A stretch of 64,000 bases of DNA from Verrucomicrobiales bacterium (GCA_016793885.1 JAEUHE010000203.1:52066-116065); one strand, 5' to 3'; shown: positions 41,978 to 52,200, counted from the first letter of the stretch. Notes: a model not told the origin generated them from the letters alone. Numbers and translations are program-made.

Positions 41978-43390
41978 ATGAACTCCAGAACCCCCTTTGA
42001 TCTTTCTCGCCGGGCTTTCCTCCGCTCACTGGCGGGCGGATCGGCGCTGCTCCCGGGCGTGGTCTCGCAGCTCATGGCCGAGGGCAGTCCGGAGGTGGCG
42101 GACGATCCCCTCGCCCCCCGGCGCCCCCATTTCGCCGCCAAAGCAAAGCGAGTGATTTTCCTCTACATGAGCGGAGGCGTCTCCCACATCGACTCTTGGG
42201 ACCATCGGCCGAAGCTGTTCGCCGATGCCGGCAAAACCGTCTCGGTCAATGAATTCCAGGGACGCAAGGGCGACTTCAGCATGTTTCTCAAACGCCCCCA
42301 GTGGGAGTTCTCACCCCATGGACAATGCGGCACCGAAGTGAGCAGCCTCTTCCCCCACATGGCGGGAGTGGTCGATGACCTGTGTGTGATCCGCTCGCTC
42401 AAGTCGGATCACACCAACCACTACGAGGCCACACTGGGGATCCATACCGGCTCGTTTACCTTCGCCCGCCCCAGCATCGGAGCCTGGGCCAGTTACGGTC
42501 TCGGAACCGAGAATCGCAACCTGCCATCGTTCGTCGTCATCGCTCCCAAAAGCCCCTATGCCGGCAGCCAGGTTTGGGGCTCCGACTTCCTGCCCGGCGC
42601 TCACCAGGGAACCTTGGTAAACCCCGGTCCCGAGCCGGTGGCAAACATCCGCCGACGAGTGGGCACCTCGCGACTCCAAGAGCTGGAGCTGGGGTTCATG
42701 GCCAAGCTGAATCGACGCCACATCGCTTCGCGACCGGAAGACGCTCTGCTCTCCGCTCGCATCAAATCCTTCGAGACGGCCTTCGGCATGCAGGCCGAAA
42801 TGCCCGAGGTCTTCGACCTTTCGCGCGAGAGCGACGCCACGCTCAAGCTCTACGGCCTCACCCGGGGCAGCACCCAGGGGTTTGGGTGGCAATGCCTGGT
42901 CGCGCGACGCCTCGCGGAACGCGGGGTGAGATTCGTGGAGCTGATTGACGTCGGATCCTCCGACAACTGGGATGCCCATGGCGATATGATGACGCACACG
43001 CCGCTCGCCAAGAACGTCGACCAACCCATCGCCGGACTCATTCGCGACCTCAAATCTCGCGGCATGCTCGAGGACACACTCGTGGTGTGGACCACCGAAT
43101 TCGGGCGCACCCCATTTAATAGCGGTAAGGATGCCCGTGGACGAGAGCACCATCACTGGGTTTTCTCCTCCTGGCTGGCAGGCGCAGGTGTCAAACCGGG
43201 CACCGTCTACGGCGAATCGGACGACTACGGCATCAACGTCGGCCGGAACGCCGTTCACGTCCACGATTTTCATGCCACCATCCTCCATCTCATGGGCCTC
43301 AACCACGAACGACTGACCTACCGCTACAGCGGCCGGGATTTCCGCCTGACCGATGTCGCCGGAGAGGTGGTCCACGACATCCTGGCCTGA
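41978..43390 (+). CDS. Tat-exported DUF1501 protein
   Basis: A 470-residue alkaline-phosphatase/sulfatase-fold protein of the DUF1501 family. The N-terminus has a twin-arginine signal (SRRAFLRSLAGGSALLPGVV), implying export in folded form. Family motifs are IFLYMSGGVSHIDSWDHRP, DHTNHYEATLGIHTG, the VVWTTEFGRTPF strand and GREHHHWVFSSWLAG with metal-type histidines. It follows the DUF1549/1553 gene after 12 bp, the usual pairing. The substrate is unknown; roles in desulfation or dephosphorylation of polysaccharide have been proposed only by similarity. Confidence 0.9.
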   Translation: MNSRTPFDLSRRAFLRSLAGGSALLPGVVSQLMAEGSPEVADDPLAPRRPHFAAKAKRVIFLYMSGGVSHIDSWDHRPKLFADAGKTVSVNEFQGRKGDFSMFLKRPQWEFSPHGQCGTEVSSLFPHMAGVVDDLCVIRSLKSDHTNHYEATLGIHTGSFTFARPSIGAWASYGLGTENRNLPSFVVIAPKSPYAGSQVWGSDFLPGAHQGTLVNPGPEPVANIRRRVGTSRLQELELGFMAKLNRRHIASRPEDALLSARIKSFETAFGMQAEMPEVFDLSRESDATLKLYGLTRGSTQGFGWQCLVARRLAERGVRFVELIDVGSSDNWDAHGDMMTHTPLAKNVDQPIAGLIRDLKSRGMLEDTLVVWTTEFGRTPFNSGKDARGREHHHWVFSSWLAGAGVKPGTVYGESDDYGINVGRNAVHVHDFHATILHLMGLNHERLTYRYSGRDFRLTDVAGEVVHDILA

Positions 43391-43438
43391 CCGTCTCAAC
43401 ACCAAACCGGCCAAGCCTCTCCCTCAGCTCCACTCACC

Positions 43439-44506
43439 ATGCCCCCCCCCAAAGCGGTCTCCCTCGCCTCGCTGCGCCAGTTTTGCGCTCGCGCCTTTCA
43501 AAACCTGGGCCTGTCCGCCGACGATGCCGCCATCGGCGCAGAAGTGCTCGCCACTACGGATGCTTGGGGAGTCTATACTCACGGATCCAAGTGCCTTGCC
43601 GGATACCTGCGCCGACTCAAAGCCGGCGGCCTGAAACCGCAAGGGCGCCCTCGGACCGTGGCTGAGGGGGGCGCCTGGGCCACCGTGGACGGAGACTCCT
43701 CCCTGGGCTTGGTCACTTCGGTCTATGCCATGCAAACCGCAATCGCCAAGGCGAAGCAGCAAGGCATCGCCTACGTTGGGGTGCGCAACAGCTGCCACTT
43801 CGGGGCGGCTGGATACTACGCCTGGCTGGCGGCCCGCGAAGGCCTCATCGGCCTCTCCATGGCCAACGATATCCCGTCGGTCGCCGCTCCCGGATCCCGC
43901 CGAGCCATCACGGGCAGCAACCCCATTTCCTACGCCATCCCCGCCGGGAGGTACCCGCCCATGTTTCTCGATATGTCGACCGCCACTGTGGCCGGAGGCA
44001 AGGTCTACGCCGCGCGCGGCCGCGGGGAACGCATCCCGGATACCTGGCTGCTCGACGCGGAGGGCCGTCCCACTTCCGATCCTTCTATCTATCCGGAATC
44101 GGCGACCCTGCAGCCCGCCGCCGGCCACAAAGGCTATGGCATCGCCCTGCTGATCGAGTGCCTGTCCGGGATCCTAACCGGCGCCGAATTCACGTGGCGC
44201 GTGGGAAGCTGGATGTGGGACGATGGCACCAAGCCCACTCATCATGGCGCGGCCTTCGTCGTTATCGACACCCAGGCGATGATGCCTCCGGCTGCTTTTG
44301 CCCGACGGATGGAAGCGCTGGTGGATGAGATCCATCAAGCGCCCAAAGCGGATGGTATTCCCCGGCTCTATGTTCCCGGCGAGATGGAGTGGGAACGACA
44401 CGCCGCCGCGATGAAACAGGGCATCCCCCTCCCCGAGGATGTCCTCGTCAGCCTGGAGAAAGCGGCGACTCTCGGCGGCTTGAAACTGGATAGCCTGTGG
44501 GCTTAG
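43439..44506 (+). CDS. Ldh_2 family (malate/L-sulfolactate/ureidoglycolate-type) dehydrogenase
   Basis: A 355-residue NAD(P)-dependent oxidoreductase of the YlbC/Ldh_2 family. Recognisable segments are DAWGVYTHGSKCLAGYLRRL, the catalytic-histidine region RNSCHFGAAGYY, ITGSNPISYAIPAG and GHKGYGIALLIECLSGILTG. Family members oxidise 2-hydroxy acids such as malate, lactate, 2,3-diketogulonate or ureidoglycolate, and the substrate cannot be read from sequence. It is 48 bp after the DUF1501 gene and 30 bp before an FAH-family hydrolase gene, suggesting a sugar-acid breakdown operon. Confidence 0.88.
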   Translation: MPPPKAVSLASLRQFCARAFQNLGLSADDAAIGAEVLATTDAWGVYTHGSKCLAGYLRRLKAGGLKPQGRPRTVAEGGAWATVDGDSSLGLVTSVYAMQTAIAKAKQQGIAYVGVRNSCHFGAAGYYAWLAAREGLIGLSMANDIPSVAAPGSRRAITGSNPISYAIPAGRYPPMFLDMSTATVAGGKVYAARGRGERIPDTWLLDAEGRPTSDPSIYPESATLQPAAGHKGYGIALLIECLSGILTGAEFTWRVGSWMWDDGTKPTHHGAAFVVIDTQAMMPPAAFARRMEALVDEIHQAPKADGIPRLYVPGEMEWERHAAAMKQGIPLPEDVLVSLEKAATLGGLKLDSLWA

Positions 44507-44536
44507 GGAGGATCACTTTATTCCAAATCATTACCC

Positions 44537-45343
44537 ATGAAAATCATTCGCTACCAAGACCCTCACGGACACATCGGCTATGCTTCCCTGAATGCCGATT
44601 CTACTGCTCACCAGATCAAAGGCGACCTGTTTGGCGCCTACGAGGTCACTCAGGAGCGCGCTCAGGTTTCAAAACTCCTCGCCCCCCTGGTGCCCGTCAA
44701 CGTGCTCTGCATCGGACTCAATTACCGCAAGCACGCTGAAGAGGGCGGCAAACCGCTCGGGGAGCATCCCGTGCTCTTCATGAAATCCACCAGCACGTTG
44801 CAGAATCCAGGCGACCCCATCATCCTGCCTCGCGCGCTCTCCAGTCAGGAGGTCGACTACGAGTGCGAACTGGCGGTGGTCATCGGAAAACGCTGCAAGA
44901 ACGTGAAGCGCGAACAGGCCCTCGACTATGTCCTGGGTTATACCTGTGCCAACGACGTCAGCGCTCGCGACTGGCAGATCAAATGGGGCGGCAGCCAATG
45001 GTGCCGCGGCAAGACCTTCGACACCTTTCTCCCCCTCGGCCCCTCGCTGGTGTTGAAGGACGAGATTCCCGATCCCTCCCAACTCAAGATTCGAACTGTC
45101 CTGAACGGCCAGGTGATGCAGGACTGGCATTGCGACGACATGATCTTCGATGTGCCCACGCTCATCGCCTTCCTCAGCGGCAGCACCACGCTGCTGCCAG
45201 GGACGGTCATCATCACCGGGACGCCCCACGGCGTGGGTTTTGCGCGCAAGCCACCGGTGTTCCTCAAGCCCGGCGACAACGTCACCATCGAGATCGATCG
45301 CATCGGCGCGCTCATCAACCCGGTCATCGCCGAGACGATTTAA
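44537..45343 (+). CDS. Fumarylacetoacetate hydrolase family protein
   Basis: A 268-residue FAH-type enzyme. Conserved parts are IGLNYRKHAEE, the metal-binding acidic triad region VDYECELAVVIGKRC, CANDVSARDWQ, GKTFDTFLPLGP, and ITGTPHGVGFARKPP. Family members cleave or decarboxylate 2-oxo acids and oxaloacetate-like compounds (for example 2,4-diketo-3-deoxy-L-fuconate hydrolase). Next to a hydroxy-acid dehydrogenase and an FGGY kinase, a step in breakdown of a deoxy sugar acid is a reasonable guess. Confidence 0.9.
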   Translation: MKIIRYQDPHGHIGYASLNADSTAHQIKGDLFGAYEVTQERAQVSKLLAPLVPVNVLCIGLNYRKHAEEGGKPLGEHPVLFMKSTSTLQNPGDPIILPRALSSQEVDYECELAVVIGKRCKNVKREQALDYVLGYTCANDVSARDWQIKWGGSQWCRGKTFDTFLPLGPSLVLKDEIPDPSQLKIRTVLNGQVMQDWHCDDMIFDVPTLIAFLSGSTTLLPGTVIITGTPHGVGFARKPPVFLKPGDNVTIEIDRIGALINPVIAETI

Positions 45344-45435
45344 GCCTGGGGAAGCGCTTGAACCCTACACGCCGAGCTGACTGGCCGGCCGCACCCGAAA
45401 CCTCGGGGCGGCCGCGCTAGTTCTCACCCACCCCC

Positions 45436-46815
45436 ATGCGCGCCATCGGCTTCGATCTAGGATCGTCGTTCATCAAAGGCGCCATCCTGGATCTCGAGCA
45501 GCTCAGCCTGAGCCACACGATCCGGCTGCCCTTCCCGGACCCCATCGACCTCGCCAACCCGGCGTTCCGCGAGTTCGATCCCAGGCAGATCCTCCAAGCC
45601 ACCCGTCACCTACTCGAGCAACTGCTCGCACTGGCGCCCGATGCCGAGTGCGTTCTCATGTCGAGTCAGCTTCACGGATTGGTCCTGACCAACGCTCGCG
45701 GCCAAGCCCTCGGCAACGCGATCAGCTGGCAGGATCAGCGCGCTCTGCTGCCGCTGGGCGACGGAGTAGGGACCTACTTCGACGAAATCAACCGTCGGCT
45801 GGATCCCGAAGATCGACGACGAACTGGCAACGAGGTCCGGCCCGGTGTCCCACTCTGCTTTCTCTTCTGGCTCGCGCAACACCATGCCTTGCCGGCGGAG
45901 CCAGCAATCCCCTGCTCCTTGGCACACTTCGTGGCGGCCAGCCTCTGCGGTGAGATTCCGAAATCCGAGCTCACTCACGCCTTCGCCCACGGTGCGCTCG
46001 ATGTGGAAACCGGAACCTGGCACCAGGAGACCATCCGCAAATTAGGGCTGGAGTCGCTGCAGTGGCCCAACCTGGTACCGCAAGAGTCGGTGATCGGCCG
46101 CTGGAACGCCGGCTCCAAGCACCTTCCCTGGTTTGCACCCACCGGGGACTACCACTGCTCTCAAGTCGGCGCTCTCCTGGAGGAGGAGGAGCTGTCGGTG
46201 AACATCTCCACCGGATCAGCCGTCATCCAGTTGGCCCAAGGCTGCGAGTTCGGTGACTTTCAAACCCGGCCCTGGTTCGACGGCCGGTTTCTCAAAACGA
46301 TCACTCATATCCCGGGCGGACGAGCGCTGACCGCGCTCGTCAACCTGCTCGGCGAGCTGCCCGCCGCCCATGGGCTCAGCCTGCCGGATCCGTGGGACTA
46401 CATCCTGAGGGAGGCAGCACTCGTGCAGTCAACCATCCTGCGAATGAGCCCGGCATTCTACTTCGGTGCCATGGGACACGAGGGAAGCCTCAGCCACATA
46501 CGCGAGGAAGAACTTCGAATCGGCCCGCTGTTCCATGCCGCCTTTGCCGGGATGGCTGAAAATTACGAGGTGTGTGCCAGCCGAATCGCTCCTCGCCGAG
46601 ATTGGAGCCGCGTCGTTTTCTCGGGGGGCGTCGGACTGAAGATCGCGCTGCTACGAACAATGATCTGCCAGCGCCTCGGAGCGGCTCACCGCTTGGCAGC
46701 GTCCGATGAGGATGTGCTCTTCGGCCTTCTGGCACTCGGCCTCCGCTATACCGGCCGAGCGCCTTCGGTCCTGGCCGCGATGCAACAGCTGAGGAGCGCG
46801 TCGGCCGCTCCCTAA
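45436..46815 (+). CDS. FGGY-family carbohydrate kinase
   Basis: A 459-residue sugar kinase with the ASKHA fold. Phosphate-1 loop is GFDLGSSFIKGAI, substrate-side segments are MSSQLHGLVL and AISWQDQRA, phosphate-2 is NISTGSAVIQL, and adenosine-side is VVFSGGVGLK. The GDYHCSQVGALL insertion resembles xylulokinase/sedoheptulokinase relatives. The sugar is unknown. It ends the five-gene run that begins at the DUF1549 gene, although the 92-bp gap could hold an extra promoter. Confidence 0.87.
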   Translation: MRAIGFDLGSSFIKGAILDLEQLSLSHTIRLPFPDPIDLANPAFREFDPRQILQATRHLLEQLLALAPDAECVLMSSQLHGLVLTNARGQALGNAISWQDQRALLPLGDGVGTYFDEINRRLDPEDRRRTGNEVRPGVPLCFLFWLAQHHALPAEPAIPCSLAHFVAASLCGEIPKSELTHAFAHGALDVETGTWHQETIRKLGLESLQWPNLVPQESVIGRWNAGSKHLPWFAPTGDYHCSQVGALLEEEELSVNISTGSAVIQLAQGCEFGDFQTRPWFDGRFLKTITHIPGGRALTALVNLLGELPAAHGLSLPDPWDYILREAALVQSTILRMSPAFYFGAMGHEGSLSHIREEELRIGPLFHAAFAGMAENYEVCASRIAPRRDWSRVVFSGGVGLKIALLRTMICQRLGAAHRLAASDEDVLFGLLALGLRYTGRAPSVLAAMQQLRSASAAP

Positions 46816-47212
46816 ATCGGGCATTCCGAACTTTAGGGGACGCTCGTCACGCCAGAGCCTCGGCGACGGCGGAACGTCAGTCCTCGAGGCCGCCTATTAC
46901 TCTGGACGCCAAAACGATCTTCGAACGTTTGTCGAAGCCTTCTCACGGCGGCTCCTAAAAGGCTCCAAAGGAAGGCCGAGACAACCTCCAGGAAAGAGTT
47001 TTGCCCACGGAACACACAGAACACACGGAGTCGGAGGTAATTCAGCAGAACAGTAACTTCAGTCGGCTCGGCCACTCGCCCCGCCCCCGCGGTCGGGGTT
47101 GCGGTCTCCCCTCCGATCCGTGAGGTCCGCGTGGTCCGTGGGCATAACGTCCCCGCTCCCAAGGCTTCCGCACCTCACAACAGCCGTGCCATCGCGACGG
47201 CGGTGTTTGCTG
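46816..47212. other. Gene-free stretch with an inverted repeat
   Basis: No gene is visible. From about 46920 to 47160 it consists mainly of a different palindromic repeat family (see 47003-47143). At 47204-47216 the segment TGTTTGCTGCTAG contains the reverse complement of the acetyltransferase stop codon and matches the right arm of the hairpin at 63714-63746. Confidence 0.55.
47003..47143. repeat. Inverted repeat with about 33-bp imperfect arms
   Basis: Arm 47003-47036 (starting GCCCACGGAACACACAGAAC) and the reverse complement of 47111-47143 (starting GCCCACGGACCACGCGGACC) agree at most positions. The phrasing with CACGGA and ACACGG is unlike the RAYT-linked family, so this is a second palindromic element type. 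Confidence 0.6.
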
Positions 47213-48052
47213 CTAGAGCGGTCGAACCAGATCGACAAAACCCTCTCCGGCAGCCCAATCGCGCTGCGCCTCCCACAGCGGAATCATGTCCTGAGGCCGA
47301 AAGCTCGTGGCATACATCCGGTACAGAGAATCCACAATCCATCGCGCCTCCGCTTTCGCGATCCGACACTCTTTCTCCTGTCCGACGCGTCGGATGATCA
47401 GAGCGAAGGGGAGCGGCCGCGCGCAACCGTCGGCCTGAATGACCGAAGGGGGCCTGAAATCGGGTTGCCGATAAGGGATCACCGCGGGATCTATTTTGAG
47501 GAACCCCGCCTTCTCATAGGAACGAAGCCGGATCTGTCGCGCTTCCACCCGTTCGTCGGGATGTTCCATTTCAGCCACCAGCGTGATGGGCGAAGCTGGG
47601 GAGAGCCCGGCCGCAAATAACCCGGCACGCGCTGTCTGGATGGGAGCGGCTCTTAGCCAGGCGGCCAGGCCAGTCCGACGCCACTCGGGATGAACCCAAA
47701 CGTGAGACAGGTGCACCAAACAGCGGGCGTCGCCCAAATCAGAGGTGATGACCGCCACCTGGTCGCGCACGGCAATGGAACGACCGCCGCGCCGCACCAA
47801 CACCATCTCGTAGCGGAGCCATCGACCCTCCGCCGGGTGCACTGGCTGCCAGCGCAATCGTTCCAGAATCACCGTCCGATCTTCCATCTCATGAAGGGCC
47901 CCAAATTCATCCCACAGCAACTGGTAGGCCTCGTCGAAATCAGGATGATCAGGAGCACCGATGCGAACCAGGGTCAGTTCCCGGGGATCTAAGGGCTGCT
48001 TGAGCCGATCTCCGGGGGCAAGGTCTTCCGGCAGAAAAGCAAGGTTAGGCAT
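47213..48052 (-). CDS. GNAT-type acetyltransferase
   Basis: With the start at 48052 the protein has 279 residues. The acetyl-CoA-binding region is recognisable as LSHVWVHPEWRRTGLAAWL (the R-x-x-G/A loop reads RRTGLA), preceded by a beta strand DQVAVITSDLGDARC. A later LRSYEKAGFLKI matches the C-terminal GNAT motif where an aromatic follows the helix. The start overlaps the stop codon of the response-regulator gene by 8 nt (ATGCCTAA), so the two are translated together. The acceptor is unknown. The C-terminal 70 residues have no match I know. Confidence 0.72.
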   Translation of the reverse strand: MPNLAFLPEDLAPGDRLKQPLDPRELTLVRIGAPDHPDFDEAYQLLWDEFGALHEMEDRTVILERLRWQPVHPAEGRWLRYEMVLVRRGGRSIAVRDQVAVITSDLGDARCLVHLSHVWVHPEWRRTGLAAWLRAAPIQTARAGLFAAGLSPASPITLVAEMEHPDERVEARQIRLRSYEKAGFLKIDPAVIPYRQPDFRPPSVIQADGCARPLPFALIIRRVGQEKECRIAKAEARWIVDSLYRMYATSFRPQDMIPLWEAQRDWAAGEGFVDLVRPL

Positions 48053-48446
48053 GATCAGAACGGGCAGGTCGGGCACGGCGGTTTTCCGATTGAATGAGCT
48101 TTCTCACCTCGAGCAGATCATCTTTCAACACGTAGCCAAACACACCCAACTGCCGCGCGCTGTTCCTCACCTCCGGCTCGTCACAGTTGGTCACCATAAT
48201 CACTTTCGCCGCCGGGCATTCTTGTCGAATAATGCCCGCCAAAGGCAGTCCTCCCCTGGGACGCAAATTAACTTCCAGAAGCACCCAGTCCGGCTGATGC
48301 TCTCGCACCGCGCGAAGAGTAGCCTCACTTCCGCGCGCCTCCAGGAACTCACTCTCCAAATCCGACAAAGTCGAACGCAGCATCAGGCGCATGCGATCGT
48401 TCGCATCGGCAATCAGCACCCGGCTTTTCTTCGGTTCTTGTTTCAT
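48045..48446 (-). CDS. Single-domain response regulator with Glu in place of the phospho-acceptor Asp
   Basis: A 133-residue CheY-like receiver. The acidic pocket is LIADAND (Asp14, Asp17), the switch Thr86 lies in VIMVTNCDEPE, and the conserved lysine is Lys108 in YVLKDD. The position normally occupied by the phosphorylated aspartate is Glu58 (WVLLEVNLRPRGG). Asp-to-Glu exchange at this site often mimics the phosphorylated state. There is no output domain, and the gene overlaps an acetyltransferase gene, so it may regulate that enzyme through direct contact. Confidence 0.85.
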   Translation of the reverse strand: MKQEPKKSRVLIADANDRMRLMLRSTLSDLESEFLEARGSEATLRAVREHQPDWVLLEVNLRPRGGLPLAGIIRQECPAAKVIMVTNCDEPEVRNSARQLGVFGYVLKDDLLEVRKLIQSENRRARPARSDHA

Positions 48447-48798
48447 AGGCGGGAATCCACAGACCCCACACCTGTTACGTTAGCACGAGAGCCTTTCTTT
48501 CAAAAATGCGCTGTTCTCCGGGAAGAAAATCAAAGCGCTCGAGTCAAATAACCACACAACACTTTGAAAGTAAATGGTTTATGATTAATTATACGAACAG
48601 CATTGAAGGTTCGACGTCCTCTCCATGAACTCTTTCCTCTCCGCGCTCTCCGCGCCTCCGCTAGAAAAGATCCCTCCCCCGACTCGGAAGGACCGCCGGA
48701 ATCTCTCGCGGAGGCGCGGAGAGCGCGGAGGAGCACTAAATCAGTGAGAACCCACGGATCGTGCAGATCAGCCCGAGTCCGCCTGTCGGTGGTTGCTG
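48447..48798. other. Gene-free stretch with a long inverted repeat
   Basis: No convincing gene. It contains an AT-rich segment near 48550-48600 and the palindrome at 48639-48730. Frames crossing it are artefacts of the repeated GCGGAGGCGC pattern. Confidence 0.5.
48639..48730. repeat. Palindromic element with 23-bp perfect arms
   Basis: Arm 48639-48661 (CTCCGCGCTCTCCGCGCCTC CGC) is the exact reverse complement of 48708-48730, separated by 46 bp. The arms themselves are made of a repeated CTCCGCGC unit. A similar CTCCGCG...GCCTCCGC phrase is common in genomes of this kind. Confidence 0.75.
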
Positions 48799-49086
48799 CT
48801 AGTGGTGCTGCCTCAGCACGACATCGCCTGTCTTGATGTGAACGCAGCAGGTCAGTCGGAACTTCTCCGGATCCTTGTTCCATTGGTCCAGCACGTCCAA
48901 CTCCTCCGGCGTAGGCTCCTCGAGATTTTCCAGGCCACTAACCACTTCGATGACACAGGTGCCGCACGAGCAATTGAAGCAACCTGCCTCCATCTCGATG
49001 CCGGCCTTCTCTCCCGCTTCCAATAGAAGCTCCCCCGGCTCAACCTCGGCGGATACTCCGGTGGGCAAAATGGTGACTTTTGGCAT
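48799..49086 (-). CDS. [2Fe-2S] ferredoxin
   Basis: I chose the ATG at 49086 (95 aa), which gives a standard ferredoxin N-terminus (MPKVTILPTGVSAEVEPGEL). The cluster ligands are Cys in AGCFNCSCGTCVIEV (spacing C-x4-C-x2-C, with one additional Cys inside) and the last Cys in RLTCCVHIK. This is an adrenodoxin/plant-type fold that carries single electrons in the cytoplasm. Its redox partner is not evident nearby; the Fe-S assembly genes are far away in the window. Confidence 0.9.
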   Translation of the reverse strand: MPKVTILPTGVSAEVEPGELLLEAGEKAGIEMEAGCFNCSCGTCVIEVVSGLENLEEPTPEELDVLDQWNKDPEKFRLTCCVHIKTGDVVLRQHH

Positions 49087-49213
49087 AGACGAAATCGACC
49101 GATACCGTCTCCTGAGACCGCAGCTTCTGCAAGTCAACACTTGCCAAAACGCAGGGGCAGGCGGGAAACTGTCCCGTGGATCAGGGACGTTGAGCCCTGG
49201 TTCCTAACTCCGT

Positions 49214-52200
49214 GTGAGCCAACAACTATCCGCACCCAATGAAGAGAAGCGGCTGAACGCGCTGAAGCGTTACTCGATTCTCGACACCCTGCCCGAGCTC
49301 GCGTTCGACGAACTGAGCCGGCTGGCCATGCATACCGCGGGTGCCCCCATCGCGGCCATCTCCTTCATCGATGATCGCCGGGTTTGGTTCAAGTCGCGAC
49401 AGAACTTCTCCCCGGTCGAACTGCCCAGGGAAGATTCCTTTGCCAACATCACCATCCAGCAAACGGAGGTGCTACGCGTTCCGGATACGGTCCGCGACCC
49501 CCGCTTCCGCCACCTGAAGTTGGTGCTGGAGGAACCCCACATCCGCGCCTACTACGGGGTTCCGCTGCTGACCATGGATGGGATGGCGATCGGGACCCTG
49601 GAGATCAAGTTTCTGGAGCCTATCACGCTGCCGGATTCCACCCTGGAAACCCTCAAAATCGTGGCGCGGCAGGTGATGACCCAGCTCGAGCTACGCCGCC
49701 ACCTGGTGCAGCTCTCCCGCATCTTTGAGGATCAGCGCCGGGCGGAGGACGCCTTGCGAACGTCCGAGGCTTTTTTCCAAGCCCTGGTTGAGAGCCTGCC
49801 CCAACGAATCATCCGCAAGGACCTTCAAGGCCGGTTCACCTTCGCCAGCCGAAACTTCTGCACCGAGCTCAACCGCAGCCTCGAGGAGATCCGAGGCAAA
49901 ACCGACGCCGATTTCTTCCCTCCCGAACTGGCCCGCAAATACCATGCGGACGACGAGCGGGTCATCGCTGCCCGCCAACCCTTCGAGGCCGTTGAAGAAC
50001 ATCTCCGCCCCGACGGCAGCAAGGGGTTTGTTCAAGTCGTCAAAACACCGCTGATCGACGCCCGCGGCCAGGTGGTCGGGGTGCAGGGGATTTTCTGGGA
50101 TGTCACCGAGCAACGTCGCACCGAGCAGCAGCTGGCTCATGAACGCGATCTGCTTCGAGCACTGCTCGACCACATCCCCGACCGAATTTTCTTCAAGGAC
50201 GTCCAATCGCGCTTCATCCGCTGCAGCGCATCCATGTTCAGCAGCCTGGGATTCAACCGTCCGGAGGAAGTGATCGGAAAAACGGATTTCAACTACTACC
50301 CCGCGAACCTTGCCCAAGGCTACTTTGAGGAGGAGCAGCGCATCATCGCCACCGGCGAGCCTCTCATCAACAAGGTCCAGCAGCACGGCGATGCCCAGGG
50401 CCAGGAGGTTTGGTCGGCCGTCACCAAAGTCCCGATCTACAACCACCGCGGCAACATCACGGGCATCATCGGTTTGTCGCGGGACATCACCCAGCTCAAA
50501 AAGACCGAGCAGGCTCTGCGGCAAACCGAGGAAAACTACCGGAACATCGTCGAGAACTCCGTCGAAGGTATTTTCCAAACCACCCTGGATGGCCATTACC
50601 TCAGCGCCAACCGCTCTCTGGCGGCCATCTACGGTTACGACTCCAAGGAGGAGCTGATCTCGGCCATGACCGACATTCAGCACCAGCTCTATGTCGATCC
50701 TAACCGACGTGAGGAATTCAGGCGGCTCATGCGGGAAAAAGGCGGGGTCACCGGGTTCGAATCCGAAATCTACAAGAAGAACGGGAATGTGATCTGGATC
50801 TCGGAAAGCGCTCGCAGCGTGACTGACGTTCGCGGCAACTTCCTCTACTACGAGGGCAGCGTCGAGGACATCACCGCGCGGAAGCTCGCCGAGAAGGCCC
50901 GTGAGGGAGCCCGTGAAGCCGCGCTCGAATCGGCGCGCGTGAAGGCGCAGTTCCTGGCCAACATGAGCCACGAGTTTCGCACGCCGCTCAACGCGATCAT
51001 CGGCAACGCCAGCATGCTCCTGGCCGGCCGGCTCTCCGAGGACCAGCGGGAGCTGCTCGAACCCATCTTCGACAGTGCCGAGGCGTTAAACCGCCTGATC
51101 AATGACATCCTGGACTTCTCCAAAATCGAAGCCGGCAAGCTCACCCTGGAGCAGACCGAGTTCGATCTGGTCGAAACCATCGAAGGGACGGCCGAAATGC
51201 TGGCCCAGGCCGCCCGCAACCAAAAGAACGAACTGGTCTGCCAGATTGCCGCCTCGGTCCCGCGAACGGTGACCGGCGATCCGGTCCGCATCCGGCAGGT
51301 GCTCATGAACCTGCTCAGCAATGCCGTCAAGTTTACCCGGAACGGCGAGGTCAACATCCAGGTCGCCATGGAACAGCAGACCGGAACCAAGGCCCGGCTC
51401 CGGTTCGAGGTCCGCGACACCGGGATTGGCATCTCCGAAAAGGCTCGCCCCATCATCTTCCAGGCCTTCACGCAGGCGGATGGGTCCACCACGCGAAAGT
51501 TCGGTGGAACCGGCCTCGGACTCACCATTTCCAAGCAGATCGTCGAATTGATGGACGGCCACATCGGATTTGAAAGCGAAGTCGGAAAGGGATCGACGTT
51601 CTGGTTCGATATCACGCTCACAGTTCCCGAGGGAGCCGGGAGCGGGCCGACCCAGTCCAACCTGGAAACGCTGGCCGGCAAGCGCCTCGTCGCCATCGAT
51701 GACCACGAGGGAACCCTACGAGTGCTCCACGCCTATGCGACCGAGCTCGGCTTGGACGTTGCTACGTTTACCAGCGCCACGCTCGCTCTGGCCGAGCTCG
51801 AAAAAGCCGCCCAAGGCGGGAATGCTCCCCAACTCGTGCTGCTGGATCTCGAGATGCCGGAGATGGACGGCTTGTCCCTGATCCAGGCGCTTCACACCAA
51901 ACCAGGCACCGACAACATCCGTCTGGTGGTCATGACGCCCCTGGGCTGCCGACTCGACCCAGCCGTGATGTACTCGCATCGGGTCAGCCTCTGCCTCGTT
52001 AAACCGGTCAAACGGACTCGTCTGGCGGACGCCCTCAGAAGCGCCCTCACTCAGCCCCTGACACCTCCAGAAACCTCCGAGGTCGCACTGCCCGCACCCC
52101 AGGCCAAGCTCGCGGATCATGTCTCTGTCTCGCCAGGCCTCGTCCCGCCCTCGCCACTTCGTATCCTCCTCGCCGAGGACAATCCGGTGAATCAGCAGGT

